A DNA stretch of 64,000 nucleotides, from positions 767,757 through 831,756 of the forward strand of contig NZ_OY763408.1 of the NCBI RefSeq assembly GCF_963667405.1, written 5' to 3'. A program made the position numbers and the translations under genes. This document shows, piece by piece, positions 39,739 to 47,733 of this stretch (its first letter is position 1; the number at the start of each line of letters is the position of its first letter). Under the pieces are notes generated by a model. The model was not told where the DNA came from and made no database searches. It saw nothing but the letters and a program-made list of their open reading frames with translations. Source of the stretch: an uncultured Sphaerochaeta sp. (GTDB lineage Bacteria; Spirochaetota; Spirochaetia; Sphaerochaetales; Sphaerochaetaceae).

Positions 39739-40710
39739 ATGATAAGTATCATTGGCGAAGGTCTGATTGATTTCATTGCACGCACAAGCGAGGATGCCTC
39801 AGTGGTGTTCGACTCCTATATCGGGGGGTGTGGATTGAACACAGCAACTGCTGCCGCCCGTCTTGGATCCTCGGTAGGTTTCATGGGCAAGCTCTCCTCA
39901 GATATGTTCGGCGAGCGCATCATCGGCCACTTGGTGGACAACCAGATCATGTTTGATCCTGATCTGTGTGCTGTCCCCTTGCCTTCGCTCATCGGCTTTG
40001 CCTCCCTCGATGCTGAGGGCAAGGCAAGCTATGCCTTCTACTGCAAGGGAACAGCTCCGGTTTCCTACACGAAACAAGAGTTGCTCGACACGCTGGTCCT
40101 GCACTCCGACCTGAGGGTCGTACACATCGGATCGGTTGCCCTTTCCGTTGAGCCGGGCTGTGATGCAATCCTCGACGCCCTGTCCGACCTTGAGATTAAG
40201 CCAGTTGTCTTTCTCGATCCGAATGTCCGACCTGCAGTCATCGAAGACCTTGACCTCCATCGGGTCCGTATCGAGCGGGCTTTGGGGATGGCCGATATGG
40301 TGAAGCTCAGCGATGAGGACCTGCTTCTCCTGTACCCGGGGTGCGATGCCGAATCGAAGGCGGCCAGCCTTGCCGGTGAGCGTGGCCTGGAAGTTATCCT
40401 TACCTTGGGGAAAAAGGGCAGCATCTGGTTCACCGCATCAGGAAAGCGTTTCGCACAACCCATCATAGATCTTCCCCTTGTCGATACCGTAGGAGCTGGG
40501 GATACCTTCAGTGGAGCCTTGCTCTCCTACTTGCATGAACATGCTTGTTTTGGCGAAGATGGCCAGCTTCCGCTCTTTGCACCCCTCTCTGATGAAGTGA
40601 TCAGGCAGGCCCTGCGCTATGCAACCGGTGCAAGTGCGATCAACTGCAGCCGCAAGGGGTGCAACCCCCCGACCAAGGCCGAGGTTCTTGATCTGATCGG
40701 TTCGGTGTAG
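39739..40710 (+). CDS. PfkB-family carbohydrate kinase, fructokinase-like
   Basis: Phosphorylates a sugar with ATP. The 323-residue ribokinase-fold protein has the N-terminal IIGEGLIDFIAR segment, the glycine pair in YIGGCGLNTATAAARLG near residue 38, the NxxE-like region KLSDEDLLLLYPG, and the catalytic signature DTVGAGDTFSGALLSYL near residue 252. Fructose is the most likely substrate from general resemblance, but 2-keto-3-deoxygluconate or another sugar cannot be excluded. A strong AGGGGGAG site precedes the ATG. It follows the HD-domain gene closely. Confidence 0.85.
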   Translation: MISIIGEGLIDFIARTSEDASVVFDSYIGGCGLNTATAAARLGSSVGFMGKLSSDMFGERIIGHLVDNQIMFDPDLCAVPLPSLIGFASLDAEGKASYAFYCKGTAPVSYTKQELLDTLVLHSDLRVVHIGSVALSVEPGCDAILDALSDLEIKPVVFLDPNVRPAVIEDLDLHRVRIERALGMADMVKLSDEDLLLLYPGCDAESKAASLAGERGLEVILTLGKKGSIWFTASGKRFAQPIIDLPLVDTVGAGDTFSGALLSYLHEHACFGEDGQLPLFAPLSDEVIRQALRYATGASAINCSRKGCNPPTKAEVLDLIGSV

Positions 40711-40746
40711 TTGCCTTGTGCCTTGCATTGGAAGTACACTAAAGCC
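40711..40746 (+). promoter_or_regulatory. Leaderless-type promoter of the HtrA-like protease gene
   Basis: TTGCCT (40711-40716), 18 bases, TACACT (40735-40740) and six bases to the ATG. The -35 box directly follows the PfkB stop codon. Confidence 0.55.
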
Positions 40747-42039
40747 ATGCTGAAGAATACCCGCAACAGACTGGTACGACTCATTCTCATGATCCTGGTA
40801 GGTACGCTCAGTGTCTTCTTTGCGCTGGTCTTGGTGCGTTGGACGAACTCCATCTCGGAAGACAAGCAACAGAAGGAGCTTTCCCAAGCCCTGAAAACCA
40901 TTGTTGAGGAACAGGGAGCCGAGGGCTTGCTGAACATGAGCGGCGTTCCGGTGGCGAACATCTTCCATGGAGAGTCAGGTCTCATTCTCTTCGAAGGCAA
41001 TGAGGCCCAGTGGCTCTATAGTGCGGATGAGAAACAGAACATCAGTGTGTACGAGAACGTGAATAAAAGTGTTGTCCATATCACGACCACCGTCGAGACG
41101 CAGGTCAACTCATTCATGGATGTCTTGCCGGCCCAGGGTACCGGAAGTGGCATCATTCTCTCCACCGATGGGTACATCCTTACCAATGCCCACGTGGTGG
41201 AGAAGGCGGCAAGCCTGAAGGTAGGTCTCTACAACAACCAAAGCTATCCTGCCAAACTCATCGGGGTGGACAGTGAGGATGACCTTGCAGTCATCAAGAT
41301 ACAGGTGGAAAAAGAGGTGGTGCTGCATCCTGCCACCCTGGGTACCAGTGAAGCCTTGCAGGTTGGCCAGAAGGTGATCGCCATCGGCAATCCGTTTGGC
41401 TATGACAGGACGATGACCGTTGGGGTGGTCAGTGGCTTGAACCGACCTGTTCGGTCGAACGAGGGAAAGGTTGTCATGAATGCCATCCAGACTGATGCTG
41501 CGATCAATCCAGGCAACAGCGGTGGACCCTTGCTGAATGGGAGGGGAGAGGTCATCGGCATCAACAGTTCGATCTACTCAACCACCGGAAGCTCCCAAGG
41601 GGTGAACTTTGCCATCCCCATCGATACTGCCATCGCAGTCATTCCCGATCTCATCAAGCTGGGAAAGGTAAGCCGAGGTTGGCTTGACCTTGCCGCGGTG
41701 CAGCTTTCCCCCCAGCTGGTGGTGTACGCGAAACTGCCGGTCAACAAGGGTGTATTGGTCAGCCAGGTGGTAAGCTCAGGGTTTGCTGACAAGGCTGGCA
41801 TCCGGGGAGGAACCCAGATGGTGCAGTACGGCTCATCGGTGATCTACCTTGGAGGGGACATCATCACCAAGGTCAATGATATGAACGTAGAGGATCTCAA
41901 CGACCTCTATCTTGCACTTCTTCCCTACAAGAGTGGGCAGAAGGTGGGCATTACCGTCAACCGCAAGGGGGAAACCAAGCGGATGGAGGTCCAGCTCATA
42001 GAACGAACAGCGCAGCACGTAAGCGCATTGGTGCGATAG
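40747..42039 (+). CDS. HtrA/DegP-type serine protease
   Basis: Envelope quality-control protease of 430 residues. One N-terminal membrane helix (about 12-35, ILMILVGTLSVFFALVLV) anchors it with the body outside the inner membrane. The catalytic triad is visible: His in ILTNAHVVEKA, Asp in SEDDLAVIKI, Ser in NPGNSGGPLLNG. A PDZ domain occupies the C-terminal 110 residues (GWLDLAAVQLSP to GETKRMEVQL). The ATG at 40747 has no ribosome binding site; a TACACT box ends six bases before it. A longer start at 40711 would place the promoter inside the gene. Confidence 0.92.
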   Translation: MLKNTRNRLVRLILMILVGTLSVFFALVLVRWTNSISEDKQQKELSQALKTIVEEQGAEGLLNMSGVPVANIFHGESGLILFEGNEAQWLYSADEKQNISVYENVNKSVVHITTTVETQVNSFMDVLPAQGTGSGIILSTDGYILTNAHVVEKAASLKVGLYNNQSYPAKLIGVDSEDDLAVIKIQVEKEVVLHPATLGTSEALQVGQKVIAIGNPFGYDRTMTVGVVSGLNRPVRSNEGKVVMNAIQTDAAINPGNSGGPLLNGRGEVIGINSSIYSTTGSSQGVNFAIPIDTAIAVIPDLIKLGKVSRGWLDLAAVQLSPQLVVYAKLPVNKGVLVSQVVSSGFADKAGIRGGTQMVQYGSSVIYLGGDIITKVNDMNVEDLNDLYLALLPYKSGQKVGITVNRKGETKRMEVQLIERTAQHVSALVR

Positions 42040-42113
42040 GTATGGATGATATCAAAGTAGATGAGCGGTGGGGCGGGGAAGCGATCACGAACATCCATGG
42101 GGATGTCTCCTTC

Positions 42114-44111
42114 ATGAACAAACCGTTCAAGGTGGTCTCCCCGTATGAGCCGTCCGGTGATCAGGCAGAGGCTATCCAAGCGCTGAGCGCTGGAATTGTA
42201 CAAGGGGATACGTTTCAGACTCTCAAGGGGGTCACCGGAAGCGGCAAGACCTATACCATGGCCAAGATCATCGAGCAGGTCCAGCGTCCTACGCTGGTCC
42301 TCTCGCACAACAAGACTCTTGCCGCACAGCTCTATCGGGAGTTCAAATCCTTCTTTCCCGAGAATGCGGTGGAGTACTTTGTTTCCACGTACGACTACTA
42401 CCAGCCAGAGGCGTATGTGCCGGGCAAAGACCTCTATATCGAGAAAGATGCTGACATCAACCAGGAGATCGATCGCTTGCGTCTCTCCGCTTCCTTCTCC
42501 CTGATGGAACGACGTGATGTCATCGTCGTTGCAACAGTCTCTTGTATCTTCGGTTTGGCAAACCCTGTTTCCATCCGCGATATGGTCTTTACCTTCGAGA
42601 AAGGACAGGCGTTCCATCATCATGATGTGCTGGAACAGTTGGTGCGGATGCAGTATGAGCGGAATGATGCCATCCTCAAGCGAGGCTCGTTCCGTGTGCG
42701 GGGTGATGTGATCGAAATCTGCCCCTCATACCTGGAGAACGCGGTGCGCATCTCCATCGACTGGGATGAGATTGCTTCCATCCAGTGGTTCGACCCGGTA
42801 TCGGGGGAGAAGCAGGAGATGGTGGACAGCTACACCCTCTATCCGGCCAAGCAGTTTGTAATGCCGCAGGAACAGGTGAAAGCTGCCATCTCAAGAATCC
42901 GCAGTGAGATGGAGGACCAGGTGGAGTTCTTCACCAGCTCGGGGAAGCCGCTTGAGGCCGAACGCATCAAGACACGGGTTGAATACGATCTGGAGATGCT
43001 CGAGGAGATCGGGTACTGCTCGGGTATTGAGAACTACTCCCGTCCGCTCTCTGACCGGAAGGCCGGTGAGCGACCGGCAGTCCTGCTTGACTATTTCCCC
43101 CCTGACTTTGTGACCTTCATCGACGAGAGCCATGTCACGCTTCCCCAGGTGGGGGCAATGTATGAGGGGGACCGCAGCAGAAAGCTCAACCTCGTCAACT
43201 ATGGATTCCGTCTCCCGTCGGCTTTGGACAACCGCCCGCTGAAGGCCTCTGAGTTTGAGCAGGTGGTGAAGCAGCGTGTCTTTGTCTCGGCAACACCCGG
43301 AAAGATTGAACTGGAAAAGAGTGCCAGGGTGGTCGAGCAGGTGATCAGGCCCACCGGCTTGCTTGATCCGGAAATTGATGTTCGTCCCACCGAAGGTCAG
43401 ATGGAAGACCTCTATGGTGAGATCCGCAAGGTTATCGCCAAGAAGCAGCGCATACTGGTTACCACGCTCACCAAGAAGATGAGCGAGGATCTTACCGATT
43501 ATTTTGCATCGTTGGGATTGAAGGTACGTTACCTGCACTCTGAGATTGAGACCATCGAACGGGTTGAGTTGCTTCGTGACCTCCGCCTTGGTGTGTTCGA
43601 TGTCTTGGTAGGCATCAATCTCCTCAGGGAAGGCTTGGATCTTCCGGAGGTGTCCCTCATCGCCATTCTTGATGCGGATAAGATTGGGTTCCTGCGTTCC
43701 GCCACTTCATTGGTTCAGATTATCGGCAGAGCTGCCAGAAACTCGGAAGGCCGGGTCATCATGTATGCCGACCGAATGAGTTATGCCATGGAAGAGGCAA
43801 TCGGCGAGACCAATCGAAGGCGTGCCATCCAGACTGCCTACAACGAAGAACACGGCATCACCCCGACTACGATTGTCAAGGCGGTGCAGGATATCATTGA
43901 GCGGGAGCGGGAGGAGACCAAGGAGATCCAGAAACAGGACCTCACCATCCTCAAAGGCGGGTTCAATCTGCTCAATGCCAACGACCGCAAGAAGTATATC
44001 AAGGCTTTGGAGAAAGAGATGCTCGAGGCTGCGAAGAATCTTGAGTTCGAACGTGCGGCAATCATACGTGATGAGATGCAGGCCGTCCGTGATGGGCATT
44101 ACATCAGCTAA
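42114..44111 (+). CDS. uvrB: UvrABC excinuclease subunit B
   Basis: DNA damage recognition helicase of nucleotide excision repair. From the ATG at 42114 it has 665 residues, starting FKVVSPYEPSGDQAEAI like other UvrB proteins. The Walker A is GVTGSGKTYTMAK, the beta-hairpin YDYYQPEAYVPGKD, the DEAD-like box FIDESHVTLPQV, and the helicase motif VQIIGRAARNSEGRV; a C-terminal UVR motif binds UvrC. An alternative ATG at 42042, three bases past the protease stop, would add 24 atypical residues; neither start has a good ribosome site. The 3' end overlaps the convergent caspase-like gene by four bases. Confidence 0.95.
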   Translation: MNKPFKVVSPYEPSGDQAEAIQALSAGIVQGDTFQTLKGVTGSGKTYTMAKIIEQVQRPTLVLSHNKTLAAQLYREFKSFFPENAVEYFVSTYDYYQPEAYVPGKDLYIEKDADINQEIDRLRLSASFSLMERRDVIVVATVSCIFGLANPVSIRDMVFTFEKGQAFHHHDVLEQLVRMQYERNDAILKRGSFRVRGDVIEICPSYLENAVRISIDWDEIASIQWFDPVSGEKQEMVDSYTLYPAKQFVMPQEQVKAAISRIRSEMEDQVEFFTSSGKPLEAERIKTRVEYDLEMLEEIGYCSGIENYSRPLSDRKAGERPAVLLDYFPPDFVTFIDESHVTLPQVGAMYEGDRSRKLNLVNYGFRLPSALDNRPLKASEFEQVVKQRVFVSATPGKIELEKSARVVEQVIRPTGLLDPEIDVRPTEGQMEDLYGEIRKVIAKKQRILVTTLTKKMSEDLTDYFASLGLKVRYLHSEIETIERVELLRDLRLGVFDVLVGINLLREGLDLPEVSLIAILDADKIGFLRSATSLVQIIGRAARNSEGRVIMYADRMSYAMEEAIGETNRRRAIQTAYNEEHGITPTTIVKAVQDIIEREREETKEIQKQDLTILKGGFNLLNANDRKKYIKALEKEMLEAAKNLEFERAAIIRDEMQAVRDGHYIS

Positions 44112-45040
44112 TAGTCGAGCACCAGTGACATGGCTCCCCCAGTAATGGTGGGATGCTGGTAGAACACCGGGTTTTCTCCTTCGGTGGGGATCTTTTGGTG
44201 TTCACAGACGAAGTGGTAGAGCTTGTCCAGATCCAGATACTCTTTGCGCGTAACCAACAGTTGTTGTTGCTCATCCCAACCCAAGCCTTCCAGAAGTGCT
44301 TGGGTGAAGTATCCGTGGATGGGTGAGCCGTAGTGGGGTTCCTTGCTGGTATTGTCCCTTGTCGTGGCAGCCATCACAAAGAACGGTGCTTCTCTCTCTT
44401 GTTTGCTGAAATAGGCGGCATACAGTTTGTACAGAAAATCCGGATTCTCGGGGATGGCAGATAGTGATGCATCACTTTCTGTGATAAACGCCCCTGCATA
44501 ACAGCTGTCGATGAGAAGCAGAACCTTGCCTCTTGCTTGTCCAAGCAAGGCTGAAAGCTCCTGTACGGAAAGCAGTACGCTCTCATCCAGTTCTCCTGTG
44601 TCGGTAAAGATCTTCCCATCATCATAGGAAGGAGCGAGCACCCAACTGCCGTCGGTGTGGCCATGTCCGCTGTAGGTGACAATGAGCAGGTCGTCCTGAT
44701 TCATGTCTTCAACCAAGGCCTCAAGTGCAGAGAGAACGCGCTCCTTGGTGGGCAGGCTGGGGTTGGTTGTCTTGTCATAGCCTATGCTTCCATCAGAACA
44801 AACAAGCCCTTCCTGAAGCAACATGCTACTGGTGAAGGAGCGCTCGGTATACAGAGAACTGAAGGCTTTCCGTTGTTCCCTTGCATCGTTCAGGGTTCCT
44901 CTCAGAACCCGTACATCAGTTCCTGCATAGCTTAGGCCGATGCCCAGATGAAACACCTTTCCCCGCGTAGGAGATGGGTAGCAAAGCTCGCAACCGAGCA
45001 TGAGGATGAGATACAGAAAAAGCAGTGCATAACGATACAT
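44108..45040 (-). CDS. Caspase-like (peptidase C14) lipoprotein, second paralogue
   Basis: A 310-residue lipoprotein. The signal peptide MYRYALLFLYLILMLGC ends in a lipobox cysteine at residue 17. The mature part is a caspase p20-like domain with the catalytic His in LLIVTYSGHGHTDGS near residue 125 and the catalytic Cys in LLLIDSCYAGAF near residue 180, both intact. A later FVMAATTRDNTS segment is typical of metacaspase-like proteins. The start has no clear ribosome site and lies 32 bases after the stop of the other caspase gene. Target proteins and whether it self-processes are unknown. Confidence 0.85.
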   Translation of the reverse strand: MYRYALLFLYLILMLGCELCYPSPTRGKVFHLGIGLSYAGTDVRVLRGTLNDAREQRKAFSSLYTERSFTSSMLLQEGLVCSDGSIGYDKTTNPSLPTKERVLSALEALVEDMNQDDLLIVTYSGHGHTDGSWVLAPSYDDGKIFTDTGELDESVLLSVQELSALLGQARGKVLLLIDSCYAGAFITESDASLSAIPENPDFLYKLYAAYFSKQEREAPFFVMAATTRDNTSKEPHYGSPIHGYFTQALLEGLGWDEQQQLLVTRKEYLDLDKLYHFVCEHQKIPTEGENPVFYQHPTITGGAMSLVLDY

Positions 45041-45072
45041 GCCCAGAAAGAGAGCCCAAGCCGAGTTTTGCT

Positions 45073-46050
45073 TCAGAACCGGAAGAGGATCATATCCATT
45101 GCCCCGCCGTTGGTCATGGGGTGCTGGACATTGGTGCGTGGCCAGAAGAGAGTCGAGCGGATGGGATAGGTCTGATGGTCCTTGATGTAGGAGTAGAGGG
45201 AGTCGACAGTGAGGACAGAGCCCTTGAGGGCACGTGGCTGAGAAACAGCATCTACAGTGGTTGGATTGGCTGAGATGGTAGGGTGGGGATCGGGCCAGCC
45301 AAGGCCTTCCAGTAGTGTAAGCGTAAAGTCACCATGCTTATGTCCAGCAACAGAGATTTCCCAAGACTCCGTGTCTGCTGCGGCGGTGAGCAGGAAGATG
45401 TCAGGTATCGTATAGTCCTCACTCGACCAGTACTGGTTGAACCAGTCATTGATGCTGTTCTCGTAGACAAGCGAGAGGCTGGAGGAGCTTTCGGGAATTG
45501 GAATACCACTGTAACAGGAGTCCAGGATTACCAGCTTCTTGCCCTTCACCGCGGAGAGGCGGGTGAGCAGCGTGGTCGTCAGGTAGGTATATGCCGTATC
45601 ACCAGAGTTCATTGGCGCAAGGGCGATGGACCCATCGGCTCCCCCGTGCCCTGAATAGGTGAAGAGGATCAGGTCCTCATCCTTGGTGATGGTCGCCAGT
45701 TGGGCTATGGCATTTTCGATATTGGTGATGGAAGGGTAGTCTGAAATAGGGGTTCCCCCGATATCGTGAGTTGTGGAGGAAGAGTCGTACCCTGCTCCTT
45801 CTTGGAGGAACTTGTAACCGTGGAACGCTCGATCGGCCTTGGATGTGACTGCGGTAAGCGCAAAGAACAGTTCCTCGGCATCAGGAATTGTTCCTGCAAG
45901 ATCACTCTGTGAACTGTTTTCGTAATCCAGTGCGACCATGATGGCATACACATCCCCCTCCATCGGCTTCTCCCAAAAGAGCTCACAGGAGGAGAAGACC
46001 AGCGTAAGAATGAGAAGCAGCAGGATGAGTTTGGGTAGGTGTCTACTCAT
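45073..46050 (-). CDS. Caspase-like (peptidase C14) lipoprotein, first paralogue
   Basis: A 325-residue lipoprotein whose signal peptide ends in LTLVFSSC, with the lipid cysteine at residue 22. The caspase-like domain starts VYAIMVALDYENSS and has the catalytic His in LILFTYSGHGGADGS and Cys in KLVILDSCYSGIPI. It resembles the second paralogue in motif order and in its C-terminus (HPMTNGGAMDMILF versus HPTITGGAMSLVLD), so the two arose by duplication. The ATG follows AAGGAGAG and overlaps the stop of the upstream exported-protein gene as ATGA, so the genes are translationally coupled. Confidence 0.87.
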   Translation of the reverse strand: MSRHLPKLILLLLILTLVFSSCELFWEKPMEGDVYAIMVALDYENSSQSDLAGTIPDAEELFFALTAVTSKADRAFHGYKFLQEGAGYDSSSTTHDIGGTPISDYPSITNIENAIAQLATITKDEDLILFTYSGHGGADGSIALAPMNSGDTAYTYLTTTLLTRLSAVKGKKLVILDSCYSGIPIPESSSSLSLVYENSINDWFNQYWSSEDYTIPDIFLLTAAADTESWEISVAGHKHGDFTLTLLEGLGWPDPHPTISANPTTVDAVSQPRALKGSVLTVDSLYSYIKDHQTYPIRSTLFWPRTNVQHPMTNGGAMDMILFRF

Positions 46051-46613
46051 TGCTGCTCTCCTTGCTTGGGTTTGGGGAAGTACTGGTAGTGGAACCCCAC
46101 TCCGGCTTGGATTGCCGTTATCTCTTTGCGTAGATGGAGAGAGAGGGGAAGGGTGAAGAAGAGCTGGTAGTCACCTTTCTCCATGAACAGGAACTGTGGG
46201 CCGATCTGGAAGCTGAAGGAGGCGAAAACTTCTTCAATGGACTTGTAGATGTTTATCTCTGTACCTATCTGTGAGGTAATGCTGAACGTCGGAGTGATGT
46301 TCCAGCCACCTTTGGCTTGCAGTCCGATGGTCGTGAATCCACGGGCACGATACGAGCCGAAGGGGATGGATGGGGTAACCGTCCCGAGCTGTACACCAAC
46401 ACTTGCCGATGCCTTCTGCGTCTGATACCCAAGCAGGTCAAAAGAGGCTGCAAGGCCTGCAGAGGTCCTGACAGGAATCTCGTCCTCAAAATGAGGAATG
46501 GAAAGGTAGAGGGACGGGGTGAGGGAGACCGAGTAGAACTGACCCTGTGATGCAGAGAATGCAGGGAAGATGGTGAAAAGCAAGATGATCAACGCATATG
46601 CAGTTCTTCTCAT
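46047..46613 (-). CDS. Exported beta-rich protein, probably outer membrane, heading the caspase operon
   Basis: I do not recognise the family. The 188-residue protein has a signal peptide (MRRTAYALIILLFTIFPAFSA) and then strands of alternating hydrophobic and polar residues with many Gly, Ser, Tyr and Phe, for example FYSVSLTPSLYLSIP and FTTIGLQAKGGWNITP, as in small outer-membrane barrels. The C-terminus is charged (PKPKQGEQQ), which is not the usual aromatic barrel end. The ATG at 46613 lacks a ribosome site and a TATACT box ends six bases upstream. It overlaps the first caspase gene by four bases. Confidence 0.7.
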   Translation of the reverse strand: MRRTAYALIILLFTIFPAFSASQGQFYSVSLTPSLYLSIPHFEDEIPVRTSAGLAASFDLLGYQTQKASASVGVQLGTVTPSIPFGSYRARGFTTIGLQAKGGWNITPTFSITSQIGTEINIYKSIEEVFASFSFQIGPQFLFMEKGDYQLFFTLPLSLHLRKEITAIQAGVGFHYQYFPKPKQGEQQ

Positions 46614-46647
46614 ACGTCCAGTATACAGAAAAACACGATTGTGCCTA
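46614..46647 (-). promoter_or_regulatory. Leaderless-type promoter of the caspase operon
   Basis: TAGGCA (46642-46647), 16 bases, TATACT (46620-46625) and six bases to the ATG of the exported protein. The -35 region overlaps the thiQ stop. Confidence 0.5.
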
Positions 46648-47733
46648 TTCCCCAGTCGGGGAAAGCGGATGTTTTGCAATGGATTCCCCATCGACATACT
46701 CCCTGATTCTGCTGCTTCTCACCCCAAGTGTCACCATCTGTGTCTTGGGACGGTAGCTGCTGTGGCAGAGAATGGTATGTCCTTCCCAGCTGCAAGCGAG
46801 CCGGTAATGGTCTCCCTGGAATTCACAGCTTTGCACCTCGGCCTGCTTGAAACTCAGGTGGGGCAAGTACTCGGCAAGGGGGAGGTTCCTATCATCCTGA
46901 ACCATGACATGCTCAGGCCTGAAGAAAATGGTATGTTTGCCTTCGAGCGGCTTGAAGACGAACGGCTCGGAGGAAGAGCCGGGATTGACCAACGTTTTGG
47001 GAATGATGCTGTACGGCAAGGTGGTACCTTCTCCCATGAACGTCGCAACAAACAGACTGGCAGGATTGTGGTAGATGTCCTCTCCCTTTCCCTCCTGCAT
47101 GACCCTACCCGCATGCATGACGATGATGCGGTCAGCAATGGATAGGGCTTCTTCCTGGTCGTGGGTGACATAGACAGTGGTGATGCCGGTCTCGTCATGG
47201 ATCCTGCGAATCTCCTCACGCAGGTGTTTCCTCAGCTTTGCATCAAGGGCCGACAGCGGTTCATCAAGCAAGAGAAGCTGGGGGTCGGAGGCAAGGGCAC
47301 GGGCCAAGGCAACCCGCTGACGCTCACCGCCACTCAACTCCTGGCTGCGTCGCTTCTGGTATCCCTCCAGAGCCACCAATGAGAGCAGGCGTGCAACCCG
47401 CTCCTTTCGTTTGGCCCTGTTGAGCTTGCGAATCTTCAGTGGATAGGCGATGTTCTGTTCCACATTCATATGGGGAAACAGGGCATAATCCTGAAAGACC
47501 ATTGCTATGTGACGCTGGTGGACAGGTTTCTGTCCAATATCCTGCCCATTGAGAAGAAGGCTGCCTCCCTCCTGTGGCAAGAGACCGGCGATCAACTGCA
47601 GCGTGGTGCTCTTGCCGCAGCCCGAAGGTCCGATGATGCAGGCAAGCTCCCCGGCTTGCACCGTGAACTGTGCATCGAGGGTGAAATCCTTGTAGGAAGC
47701 CTTCAGGGAACAGGTAAGCCCATTATCGGCCAT
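46645..47733 (-). CDS. thiQ: Thiamine ABC transporter ATP-binding protein
   Basis: ATPase of 362 residues energising thiamine uptake. Walker A is GPSGCGKSTTLQL, the Q-loop MVFQDYALFPHMN, the signature ELSGGERQRVALARA and Walker B LLLLDEPLSALDAK, followed by VYVTHDQEEAL. A C-terminal extension of about 120 residues is TOBE-like, as in the PotA/FbpC group, making it longer than the E. coli ThiQ. The ATG at 47733 lies within the thiP end (11-base overlap). Iron or spermidine transport would be possible from sequence alone, but the upstream TPP riboswitch supports thiamine. Confidence 0.87.
   Translation of the reverse strand: MADNGLTCSLKASYKDFTLDAQFTVQAGELACIIGPSGCGKSTTLQLIAGLLPQEGGSLLLNGQDIGQKPVHQRHIAMVFQDYALFPHMNVEQNIAYPLKIRKLNRAKRKERVARLLSLVALEGYQKRRSQELSGGERQRVALARALASDPQLLLLDEPLSALDAKLRKHLREEIRRIHDETGITTVYVTHDQEEALSIADRIIVMHAGRVMQEGKGEDIYHNPASLFVATFMGEGTTLPYSIIPKTLVNPGSSSEPFVFKPLEGKHTIFFRPEHVMVQDDRNLPLAEYLPHLSFKQAEVQSCEFQGDHYRLACSWEGHTILCHSSYRPKTQMVTLGVRSSRIREYVDGESIAKHPLSPTGE

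Noticed and set aside
44108..46613. A caspase-based CRISPR or gasdermin immunity operon
   Set aside because: Both proteases are lipoproteins and no nucleic-acid sensor, Cas protein, gasdermin or TPR regulator adjoins them.
46047..46697. A longer version of the exported protein starting at 46697
   Set aside because: It would place the -10 box and the thiQ 3' end inside the gene and hide the signal peptide behind 28 extra residues.
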